A stretch of 64,000 nucleotides of DNA from positions 62,001-126,000 of the forward strand of contig CAWZYM010000339.1 in the NCBI GenBank assembly GCA_963966185.1. Direction: 5' to 3'. Made by a program: the position numbers and the translations under genes. The stretch is from Rhabditoides inermis (Eukaryota; Nematoda; Chromadorea; Rhabditida; Rhabditidae). Shown one piece after another: positions 22,336-33,953 of this stretch (within the stretch, counting starts at the first letter, position 1; each line of letters starts with the position of its first letter). The notes under the pieces were generated by a model, which made no database searches, was not told the origin of the DNA, and saw only the letters and a program-made list of their open reading frames with translations.

Positions 22336-22864
22336 CTAACACAGCTTGAATCTCCATTTCTTCTCCTTTCCCTTTTCTCTCTCCTCCTTCTCCTTCTCCT
22401 TCTCCGCCGCCTCCTCCTTGACTCCAGCCAGGAACATGAAAGTGTCTTCGAGAGAAGTCTGTGTGAGACAGAAGTCTTCCACGCCCACGCGCCTCCGAAT
22501 ATCCAGCACCCGAGAGAACATCGCCGACCAACGCTCACTCACACAACGAGAGATCTCAAGGCATACGGTAACATGTAATAGTATAGTTACGAAAACGATG
22601 CACCTTCCAGCGAATGGAGTTGAAAGACGAAGTGAGAAGAGAGACATTCTCAGCTCCGAATTCCTTGGAGACTTCGGAAATGATCTGAAGAGGGTACTTC
22701 GTGCATGGTAAGCGAGATTACCTCTGCCTTCTTCTTATTCCAGTCCGGCATACCAAGAGGGACGCTCACTGACAGAGAGTAGTTCTTGCCAAATCTATAC
22801 AACAAGTCTCTCTCCCGCCATTCCGCTCTCTCTTTTTCTCCATTCCACTATATCCTTCTCTCTG

Positions 22865-22904
<40 letters not shown>

Positions 22905-23620
22905 TCCCTCTCCCTCTCTCCCCTCTCTACCTGCTCTTGAGATGCTGTGCGGATCCGATGGCGATCATTCTTCCCTTCTTGAGAATGACGATTCTCCCAC
23001 AAAGAGCCTCGCATTCGGCCATGGAGTGAGACGTGAGAAGGAGGGCCGTGCCAGAAGACCGCATCGACGACAGACTGTCCCAGATGTCGCGACGAGCCTG
23101 AGATGACGTCATCTTCCCCTCTCCCTCCCTCTCCCCCCTCTCTCCCCCTCTTCCCTCTCTCTCCCTTTCTATCTCTCCCTCCCCCTCTCTCTCCCTCCCC
23201 CTCTCCCTCCCCCTTTCCCTCTCCCTCTTCCCCCTCTCTCCCCCTCCCCTTCTCTTCCCTCACCATAGGATCGACCCCGGCTGTGGGTTCATCGAGTATC
23301 ATTAGGTTCGCCTGTGACAGGATGGCAGCTGCGACCGACAGACGCCGACGCTGGCCGCCGCTGGAAACGGTGCAAGTCGATCAGCTGATCAATCGATAAT
23401 CTCACCTGCACTTGTTGACAGCCTTGTGTGCATGCTTCTCCATGCCCACGTGCTTCAACACGTTCTCCACGTGAGTGGAAGGGTTTCTGAAAGAGTGACA
23501 GGTCGCCCCACTTTGCCGCGCGTCTCACGTGAAGCCATGCGCCCTCGCGAGTACGACGAGATTCTCCCATCCGGTCAGATCCGACATGAGAGCATCGAAC
23601 TGCGGACAGTAGCCGATGGT
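22336..23620 (-). pseudogene. 5'-truncated ABCA-type transporter fragment (second nucleotide-binding domain)
   Basis: Seven minus-strand exons join in phase from high to low coordinate: 23529-23620, 23406-23486, 23264-23360, 22931-23097, 22722-22794, 22604-22684, 22336-22554, giving 269 codons and a stop. In order they encode the Q-loop (IGYCPQFDAL), the signature (SGGQRRRLSV), Walker B with D-loop (LMILDEPTAGVDP) and the H-loop (LLLTSHSMAECEALCGR). The C-terminal regulatory segment typical of the ABCA subfamily follows, ending in a charged K/E tail. Walker A and all transmembrane segments are missing. Upstream lie a GA microsatellite and AT-rich DNA, and then a gene on the other strand. The intact frame and splice sites suggest a recent truncation, an assembly break, or a domain expressed on its own. 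As it stands it cannot bind ATP in the usual way. Confidence 0.8.
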
Positions 23621-23639
23621 CTGGGATGAGAAGAGGATC

Positions 23640-24308
23640 CTGAGGGGGGGGGGAGAGAGAGAGGGAGAGAGAGGGGAGAAAGAGGGGGAGAGAGAGAGAG
23701 AGGAGGGGAGAGAGGGGGGGAGAGAGGGAGAGGGAGAGGGAGAGAGAGAGGGAGAGAGAGAGAGAAGGAGAGAGAGAGGGAGAGAGAGAGGGGGGGGAGA
23801 GAGAGGGGGAGGGGGGAGAGAGAGGGGAGAGAGAGGGAGAGGGGAGAGAGAGAGAGAGAGGGAGAGAGAGAGAGGGAGTCCGAATCCACTAAGTATAAAG
23901 TGAATATTAAAAACATAATTTCTCCATAATATGAGTTTTCACAAAATCCTTTGAGTGAGCCCCCAACTTGGAGGGCGTACGTTGGTGATGCACAAACCTT
24001 TTACTTTGATTTCATATCGTGAAATGGAAACCGAAAATGCTTCACCTCACGTCAGTCATAATAACGGTAGTTTTCCGTAACCCATTTAATATCAGCAGTA
24101 ACCATGGTAACTCTCCAATATTAACCACTTTGTACCCCAGTCATATTTACAGTACCTTTCTAACACCTTTCTAACATTCGGGATATTTTAGAGTTTTAGA
24201 GATTTGAAATGATATTGATAATGATTTACATAACTGTTAGATTTGCGTCGCGTTGATGTTTACGAAAAGTGAATATTGTCATTGCGCCTGTGTCTCTCCC
24301 ATCGCGCA
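23640..24308. other. Gene-free stretch: GA microsatellite and AT-rich DNA
   Basis: 23640-23878 is GA-rich simple repeat. 23880-24300 is AT-rich, with no supported exon on either strand. It should contain the missing 5' exons of the ABC fragment if that gene were complete, and none are seen. Confidence 0.6.
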
Positions 24309-24320
24309 GTCGGTTGACAC

Positions 24321-24485
24321 ATGTCGCACTTCCCGGTACGCGCATTGTATCCATGTTGTAATCGTTTCATTCCGTTCAGAAGATCGCGCTCACGGCACAG
24401 CAACTGGCTGATGTGGAGACTGAAAAGAGGAGGAAGCAGGCCGTTCTCGAGCGTGCGCATGCTCCCGGCACGGTGGGGTCTCTCC

Positions 24486-24530
<45 letters not shown>

Positions 24531-26838
24531 GCTCGTTCGCAAGCTCCCTCCCTCCCTCCCTCTTTCCCTCCCTCCCTCCCTCCCTCTTTCCCTCCCTCCC
24601 TCCCTCCCTCTTTCCCTCCCTCCCTCCCTCTTTCCCTCCCTCCCTCCCTCCCTCCCTCCCTCCCTCCCTCCCTCCCTCCCTCCCTCCCTCCCACCCTTTG
24701 GCGTTCTCTGGCACCACACCGCGCTCTCTTCGCGCGCCCTCGACTCTTCGATCGCGCGCATCTCGTCTCTCCGTCACGAGGCTCGCAATCTTCTCGAGTG
24801 AGAGTCGATTCGTGTCAGCACCACGTGTTTCCAGTTGCCCATCGGGGTGGGTCGTGTTCAATGAAATGCAGCGGCACAAGTCCTGCTTCCACCTGTCCGT
24901 CCACAACCCAGCCAACGCGGTGCGCCACTCACATCACATAGTATATAATGTCTTCCCGGCTCGCGGTACGGCAACCATGCATCACATTTTCTAGACAGCA
25001 TTTCATCGAGTTTATCCGCGCAAAACCATTCGACCGGTCGTGGATGAGCTGCGCAAAATTATGCGTGACAGTTGCTTGAGATGCGCATGAATGCCAGTAA
25101 ATTATGAGCATACGATATGCCATCGATATGAGTGATAATGGAGTGTTGAGGACATTCTGGTGTGTGTGAGTGCTCCCACCGAAGAGATGAGCTCTTCCCA
25201 TCATGTCTTCCTGCTGGCTGCCAAGGTGAGGCACGCCTATCCTTCTATAATAATAATGGTTTATCCATAGGTGCAGACATAACACAAAACACAAACTTGA
25301 GGCGGAATGTATACAAATGTTTAGCGTTTTGTATTCCCGGATGGGATTACTATGTACCCAACTATGCTTCCTTTTCCTCCTCCACTGTATTGGCTGTGAC
25401 CATTACAGGGCACCGAGGTGGTCTACCTGACGTGGGCGAGTCCTAGCGGCTTCGTTCCCGACGATGCGGCCCACATGTACACGCTGCGCCAGCTGCCTGT
25501 AAGTAATCACTGTGTACCTAATTTATTGTATGCCACATCTATCTATTTATTTATTTATTACTGCCGGTATCAACAATGTGACAAATATACAACACCTATC
25601 CCAGTTCTCTATCTCATCTCAGTCACATCTATCTCAGTTAGACTTGTGCGCATTTCATTTCGACACACTCGATGGAACTCGTATCAAAAATCGCTTGTCA
25701 TGGCACGAAATAGTTTTAACTGAAAACTGAAGCTCGAAATAAGTTCAAAATATTTTGAAATTTTTTAATCAATCAGATAATCAGATAATCATTAATCAGA
25801 TAATCAAAGTGTTGTTTTAGATTTCCGGTGATGTGTCGAAGCGTCTGCAGGCGGAGTCTGGATACGCTGGCAGCAAGCTGAAGGAGGTAGAGGCTTACTG
25901 TACAGAGTACAGTACATGCTCATTTATAATTATTTTATCTCTTTCATGAAACTTGTCAAATCAAATCAAATCAATCAAATCAAATGTTTATTCGGAATCG
26001 CAAACATGATTATGACACGTACAAAATGAAATCACTCATAAGAAAAAGATGGTCATAGGTGTTTGCGCCGAATGGAAGATGCAGATTCACTATTCAGGCT
26101 CTTGCATTCCCATTCATATCCATAGAGGGCATTCGTCTTTTGGGCTATACTATCTAACCAATATTGACGTAAATGTTGATAATCGATCGATATCCGTAGA
26201 TGTTGATAATCGATAGATATATCGATGTTGATAATCGATCGATATCATACCCCCTTCCCCCGTCATAATCTGAAGGGTATGCGTAAACGTACATATGTGT
26301 AATGGACTCGATAAAAAGTCGATAGTAGAGACTGGAAATGGGTTATTAAATAAAGAATATTTTGTTCCGAAACCTAATCGGGACACGTATAGTGCGATGA
26401 AAAACGAAGTAATTCAGGCGTGGCAGTCTGGTTGGAGGGATGATAGCAGGCACATCATGTATCTCCCCGTTCGCTTCTCCAATGACGTAAGCAGCCATCG
26501 GAAATGATCCACTTGTTTCGAAGACGCTCAGAAATCTCGCGTTATGGTGTTGTTTGATTGCAGCCGCTTCCGTCGTGCCCAATGGGCCACTACACAGCGC
26601 AGCACACGAAGAACGTGGATTCGTTTGGAGTCAAGGGTGGGTGACAGGTCATGTTTCGTGTTTGTGACTAGATTTCGTCACATTCGTCACAATCCGTCAA
26701 TCCTTCAATGTCTTTGAAAGACCTTCGAGAACGGAAGAAATTCTGCATCTTCGGATATTGTTGTAAATTTCAGACCAGGGACGACTCGTGAAGGATGAAT
26801 ACGTCGAGGACAGCCCGGAGACTGCTCCTCGCAAGTGA
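24321..26838 (+). CDS. Small protein of unknown function (about 230 aa)
   Basis: Exons 24321-24335, 24380-24472, one ending at 24797, 24835-24919, 25187-25225, 25409-25498, 25821-25886, 26418-26486, 26564-26636, 26774-26838. Phases close for all but the third exon, whose 5' end lies in or after a long pyrimidine tract with no clear AG acceptor. The product opens MSHFPKIALTAQQLADVETE, continues with a mixed segment (NEMQRHKSCFHLSVHNPANA and VVYLTWASPSGFVPDDAA) and ends EYVEDSPETAPRK. There is no signal peptide or membrane helix. It is not recognised. The ATG lies 11 nt after a CGCGCAG acceptor. A possible polyadenylation signal (AATAAA) lies near 26886. Confidence 0.6.
24540..24692 (+). repeat. 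(CTTTCCCTCCCTCCCTCC)n pyrimidine repeat
   Basis: About 150 nt of C/T repeats with an 18-nt higher-order period, grading from a (CT)n run at 24486. It lies just before an exon that lacks an evident acceptor. Confidence 0.9.
25966..26045 (-). repeat. Repeat tail with ATTTG/ATTG units, LINE or SINE 3'-end-like
   Basis: CAAATC-type repeats are followed by GTTTATTCGGAATCG and ATTATGACA. A similar arrangement occurs at 56402-56465 (TCAA repeats, then ATTTATCCGGAATCG and ATATGACA) and in short form at 5927-5955. On the minus strand each reads as a unique end followed by a simple-repeat tail, as in many non-LTR retroelements. Confidence 0.5.
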
Positions 26839-28289
26839 ACACACATTCAGAGTATTGTGTGTTGAATAGGATTCAGTTATGTGTATAATAAAGTGGTGCA
26901 TATATCAAAGGGCGGCGAGTAGTGTAGTGGTTAACGATGTTCGCTATACTCGAGGGATCGGGTTTTCGATCCCCTCCCGGGCGCTTGACCGTACCAAGAT
27001 GATAAATTGGTTGCACTCTTCTGCGAAGGTAACCCGCAGGGTACGCCACCCACGGGCGCATTATTGCGAATAAAGGCGAAAGCTATCGTGTCGCAGAGTA
27101 CGCATCAGCAGAGTACTAATTTCTTGAATAGAGGGCTACCTTTATCTTTGCCTTATATAACAAACGCAATTTCTTCATCTACTCAAACATTATGCTCGTC
27201 TCAATTATGCGTACAAATGAAGCGAGTTCGATTCCTTGGTCTTCATACCCTTCATTTTTTTGCCATAGGAGCGAAGCTCTTGATTCTCCTATACAAATGA
27301 TTATTTTTACCAATCATTCATAAAAATCGAATCACCGTGAATGTCAAGACACTGAAACGTAATAGCGACAATGCAATTTATTATGACGTTTATTATGATA
27401 TGTTCTGCAAGAGCGTAGCAAAATCATATAGTCGGATTGGATTCTATATGCCATTTAATGGCATGGAAGTTGCGAGTGCTCAGCGACGAGATGCTGTGCA
27501 GGAGTCAGACCATAGACGCACAAAAATCTCTCTTTGAATCGACTACCACAGCAATGAGAGCCGTCTCTAGTGCACTCACTATCAACTCATTCGCTTGGTT
27601 CTGCCACACACTCACCTAAACTCAGCCAATATACGGTATAGATACTGATCACTTTTTCAGGTGACTGCAATGTGCGACAGTCGAAACGGGGAGGAGAGAG
27701 GATGAGAGGAGTATTAGAGCCTACGCGTACAAAAATATCAAGTTTTGTCTATTGAATATTCCGCTATATGGGTGCATTAGTAGCTCCAGTGGCATCAAGA
27801 GACGATGGCTGGAACTTTGCGGCGCGAGTCCTGACTTCTCTTTGTAGATGGGGCACATTGCCGCCGATGGCTCTCCGACAGTAGGTGAGGGTTAACACGT
27901 CCCACCGTGGGTATACATTTGGGGAATACATTACTGGTTATTGATGGTGTTTATGGTCGATAGTTCGATACGAGGAACGTTCATGTTGCAGTTTTCACAT
28001 TACGTTTGTATTACGTATATATTCGATCATAGTTTGATAGCAAAAAAACAATTTAGTTGCAAATTGATTCCAGTGAAAGATGAAACGTTTGATGTCGTGT
28101 AAATAAAGCATGGAATAGTCGTTCGTATCGGTAAAGCACCAAGTTATCACCATCTTACTAAAATAAGTTTCTGCTGTCTTATTCTCATACGCCTTTGGGC
28201 GCACTCCTCCTCTACTGGATATGCCTTCTTCACCCCGTTATCGCATGATTGCATGTACATAAATGACGTCATCGCTCATCAAAACTTTT
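26839..28289. other. Gene-free intergenic stretch with a tRNA-like sequence
   Basis: No supported exon. At about 26911-26984 a tRNA-like segment (GTAGTGTAGTGGTTAACGA, then GGGTTTTCGATCCC) has A- and B-box-like blocks, but the anticodon stem does not pair well. It shares the TAGTGGTTA block with the tRNA-like parts of the foldback at 10.1-10.9 kb. Confidence 0.5.
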
Positions 28290-28295
28290 TTTATT
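28290..28295 (-). terminator. Polyadenylation signal of the zinc-finger gene
   Basis: TTTATT on the plus strand (AATAAA on the minus strand), about 150 nt downstream of the stop codon at 28442. Confidence 0.5.
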
Positions 28296-28441
28296 AGTCA
28301 ACTAAACAATAAAGAACAAGTAACAACTCTCCATAACAAACCATTAATGACGCATAACAACGATCAGTTATGTAACATTACAACATTCAACTAGTACATA
28401 ACATATCAGTTTCTGGCCCTCCTCTGACTCTCCACTCACAT

Positions 28442-28633
28442 TCAGTCGCTCGCCGGCTCATCCTTCACACAACGAAGCGAGACAGACTGGAAAGGAAGCA
28501 GGATCATAAGCATCATAACTATAGGATGATATAACAATAATAGTAAACGATAAGAACTTTGTAGTAGATGATAATACATGGAAGGAACGCGGAGAGGCGA
28601 GAGGGAAGACTGGAAATGGGTGGTAGGGGAAAG

Positions 28634-28685
<52 letters not shown>

Positions 28686-29690
28686 AGGGGGAGAGACAGA
28701 CTAACAGACTGACAGACGGATAGACAGCGACAGAGGAAGAGAGAGATGGAGAGGGGGGGGGGGGAGAGGGAGGGAAAGAAAGAAGCGAACGCTCTCCTCT
28801 CCACTTCCATCCGATGCGTTCACTTTCTGGGATCAGAGCACCGGAAAGTCATTGGATATGAGTCTCGGTACACGGCATACCTGCTTCCGTCCCTCCTCCC
28901 TCTCCTCCTCCTGCTCCTGCTTCTCTCCCTCCACCTCCTCTTCCATCTGCCCTTCTCCGTCTACCACAATCTTCCCGTCCGGCAAATCGAGGCTGTACAT
29001 TGTGACACGTGACAACATCTGACATCCACCTACTCACCTTCTCATCCTCTCTCACTCCAGTCTTTCTGTGCGTAGTGGGGGAAACACCTAATGAGTGACT
29101 GGCGGACAATCCGCGCCATCTGAACAGTATCACTTTCCTCAGAATCCACGTGCACTTTTTATATTGGGGTGTTAGTCTCTTCAAACCACGTCATCCGAAC
29201 ATCTTGGAACTACCCCAGAACAATTGTTATGAACCTACGAATGTCTTTGAGGGCGGACATTTTTTTCCAAAGATATTGGCAGCGCCGCCTTCAACCAATC
29301 ATCCTCTGAAACGTACCTTCTTCTTTCCGGTGCGATCGATGAGTGTTGAGATTACTCTTGTCTGAAACAACAATACGTATCCTTTGCTCACCATTTGAAT
29401 GGATAGACTCACCATTGAATAGTCTGCGGCAGTTGGAGCAGCGGAAGCGCATGGGATTGGGGGATCGTCTCCATTTTCCTCCTCCTCTTCCTCCTCCTCT
29501 TCCACTCGTCGCTGCTCCACCTCCTCCTTCCTCATTCCAGTATCCTCGTCTTTCCCGGAAATAGTTTACGATCAATCGATTCAGCACCCGTTGAGCCTAC
29601 AATGAAGCAACACAATTCTCTCTCACACATCTTCCTCGTGCCTCCTCCTTTCCGCGCTCTCTCGCTGCCGTCGCTCCTTCTTCCTTCGCC

Positions 29691-29738
<48 letters not shown>

Positions 29739-30256
29739 ATCCACATACAAATATTGTGTGAAGCTTCGTGACAATGTACAACCACGAATTTGCTCACCTC
29801 TTTCTCGTCTTTCCCCTCCTCCTCCTCCCTCTCCCTTTTCCTCGGTGGTTCTCCAATCTCGCGAAAAGCGAAACCTGAAACATATACAGGCAAACATGTA
29901 ATGTGAAACTATCATACTTGATAAATGAAGATCACTCACTTCATCCCTGTCTCCGTCCCCGCGCACCCGAGCAGTCGACTTCTCCCTTCCTCTCGTCTCC
30001 TTCTTCCGACGGCAACACTCGACACACCATGCATCACATATCGATCGATACTCGCTGTCTCACCTCAGTCCATCTGGTTGGAATGCCCTCTCTGCCTCCT
30101 CTCCACTCAACACTCGCACAGAGTACGTACCAGTACTGATCAGAAACTGGAAACAAGTATAATGAGAAGTGGAATGGGAAGTAGACTGACCTCTGTGAGA
30201 GCTCGCTGTGCAGACTGCGCAACTCGAATCAACAGATTCACAGTATCGTCACCCAT
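28442..30256 (-). CDS. C2H2 zinc-finger protein, acidic C-terminus
   Basis: Minus-strand exons: 30191-30256, 30064-30135, 29940-30017, 29798-29857, 29413-29596, 29317-29361, 29088-29119, 29030-29065, 28881-28992, 28442-28486. The start MGDDTVNLLIRVAQSAQRAL sits directly after a CTTTCCAG acceptor. A single C2H2 finger, FRCSNCRRLFNDKSNLNTHR followed by SH, is split by an intron after FN and becomes exact only when the exons ending at 29413 and starting at 29361 are joined. The C-terminal part is Glu-rich and ends CVKDEPASD. Phase closes except between the exons 29317-29361 and 29088-29119, where one base is out. A small missed exon, another donor or an indel could explain it. Nucleic-acid binding is likely; the target is unknown. 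The exon 28881-28992 also fits a phase-2 join using the weaker donor at 29029. Confidence 0.65.
28640..28770 (-). repeat. GA microsatellite and short G-run in the last intron
   Basis: GA repeats, two short (GACA)-like stretches and a poly-G run lie between the last two exons of the zinc-finger gene. No coding signal. Confidence 0.85.
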
Positions 30257-30616
30257 CTGGAAAGAAACACAATACTTTTCAAGACACAGAAAGAGAATAA
30301 CGAAGAAATCAACGATTCAATAACATTCCATAAACGAAACACCAACAGTCTCGCGAGCGATTCAGATATCGATTACTCCCGTTTCAGGCTCCCGCAACGA
30401 TTTCTACCGCGCAAAAGCGATTGGTCATCATACCACTTTTGTTCACTTGTGAATTGCCATGAAGGGAAGACGAGAGGGAGATAGGCGGGAGACATAAAAA
30501 AGGGAATGACACATTTTACTACAACTACGGGACACAAGTCTCTATCAGATCACTGTAGATAAGGAAAAATAGGGGAGAAATGGAGGATGCGCCTCTCCTC
30601 TCCCTCACAGTCTCCT

Positions 30617-30723
30617 TCAGTGCATGTGTGGATTGAGGGCAACCATCAGCCGCAGTCTCTCCTCCTCTGCCACTCGCTTCTCATCCTCAGCCCAAAAACG
30701 CTCAAACTCCAGCTGCACAGCAC

Positions 30724-30766
<43 letters not shown>

Positions 30767-31317
30767 CCCTCCCATCCCTACCTTGATCTGCTTCGGTTCC
30801 CTCGCCCCCGTCTCCTCTCTCCCTTCCTCTTCCTTGATTGAGCTGGCTGTGGATGCACCACCGTCGAAGTCACCACGCAGTCCTCAGTGTTCGACGCATC
30901 AATCTGATTGTGCCACTAATCAATCGATAATCAATATTCAATAATCGAATCAATCGACAATCACCAATATATAATCAATCATCAATCCCAAATCGTAGCA
31001 TTGGAAAGCTCAATGATATAGTCCATCACTATCAATCGGTTGCCCTGCCTTCTCCTGCCAATTAATCAATAACCAATCAATACCCACCTGTTGAATTTTT
31101 AGTATGAATTAGTATCAGTTCCCTGAACGAAACCCTGAGCTATAACAACGCAACGCATAATCCAGATGTTGGCTAAGATGAACTGCACTTACAGAACCAC
31201 TTCATCCACATCTCTTTACTTCATCCCACCTTGAACATGTCCGCGGTGATGATCTTGAAGGCCTCAGTGACCTGCTCGCCGGTGGCGCCGCCTCCGGGCG
31301 GGCTCTCCTCCGCGCAG
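30617..31317 (-). CDS. Incomplete small-protein gene
   Basis: Three minus-strand exon candidates: 31230-31317 (encoding EESPPGGGATGEQVTEAF and then KIITADMFK), 30782-30882 (LRGDFDGGASTASSIKEEEG and more) and 30617-30712 (LEFERFWAEDEKRVAEEERL, ending NPHMH and stop). The last two join in phase. The first ends phase 0 whereas the second needs one carried base, so an exon is missing or a base is out. Upstream of 31317 another frame (ARAGLAKAAIDITQLRGG) looks protein-like, hinting at a frameshift in the G-rich stretch near 31310. The product is charged and helical and is not recognised. It is divergent from the gene starting at 31466. Confidence 0.4.
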
Positions 31318-31465
31318 CTGGGTGATGTCTATCGCGGCCTTGGCAAGTCCGGCTCTGGCATCATCAGAAAAAATGACGTTGAATCACGTGGCAAGCAACA
31401 GACGGCACGGCGAAGCGGGAAAATAAAAACACGCTCACTGTGTCATTTCCTATGTGTCATTTCCA

Positions 31466-33060
<1,595 letters not shown>

Positions 33061-33410
33061 TAAAGTTCCCGCCATTTCTCCAGTTCAAATATCCCCGCAC
33101 CTTTCGCGCTCCATAGCTGTCTTTGCATCGGTCGCGCGCAAGCAGTACAAATAGGAATGTACTGAAGCGATCAGTGATGGATGCTCTGGCCATGAGACAT
33201 GATTCAAATCTTCTAAATTATGTGCCACACCCTATGTAGCATGCTTGCACACAAATTGTGCTCCTGGAGAAATGGAGAGGACTTTACCATGTTTGTTTCT
33301 TTTTCCATGTAGTTTGTGGTGTCAATACCTAAAATGTATCTCGCTATGTTTGTTTTTGTGGCTCATATTTAGTTGTGATGCGGTAATTATAAGTTCAGTT
33401 TTTTTCTTTG

Positions 33411-33416
33411 AATAAA
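33411..33416 (+). terminator. Polyadenylation signal
   Basis: AATAAA, 350 nt after the stop at 33060, with a preceding T-rich run. Confidence 0.6.
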
Positions 33417-33419
33417 TGT

Positions 33420-33950
33420 TCAAAAACCAGTATTTGTTACTTGTTTTATTGGTTTCAAGATAGGCGGTCATGATTCCGATGCTTTCTATTTTTTTTTTGT
33501 AATATAAGCGAAGAAAGAGAATTGTGTGTATGTGTATATGTTTGTGTCGGCCATCAAGACGGAAACGTCGATGTCAATACCTAACATTTGCTTTATTATT
33601 GTTCTGTTTTTGTTAATGGAAGTAGGATCACAAAACGTTTATCAGATATTCCCTTGATTCTTTCGGTGATTTCGATTCGTATTCATTGTTATGTTATCAT
33701 ATTTTAGTTTTCGCTCAACTTTTTTGTTTCGCTTCTCACATTATTTCGTGCTTTTGTCACACAAAATGAAAAGGAATCGCAACCGCGGCTCATGCGTTCT
33801 TATATGTCGTGTTATGATTTGATTTGATTTGTGTTATACGAATGACTAGCTAGTGAATTGATGTGGGCGGTACAAACATAATAGAACAAACAATTACCAT
33901 TTGGAAATAGGAAGCAACTATGTACTCTTCGCAATGCTTTGCGTGATTTG
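33420..33950. other. Gene-free AT-rich stretch
   Basis: No supported exon, repeat family or RNA gene was seen between the polyadenylation site and the next exon at 33954. Confidence 0.5.
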
Positions 33951-33953
33951 CAG

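Noticed and set aside
26911..26984. Candidate tRNA gene
   Set aside because: A- and B-box-like blocks are present, but the anticodon stem and acceptor stem do not pair; listed only as tRNA-like.
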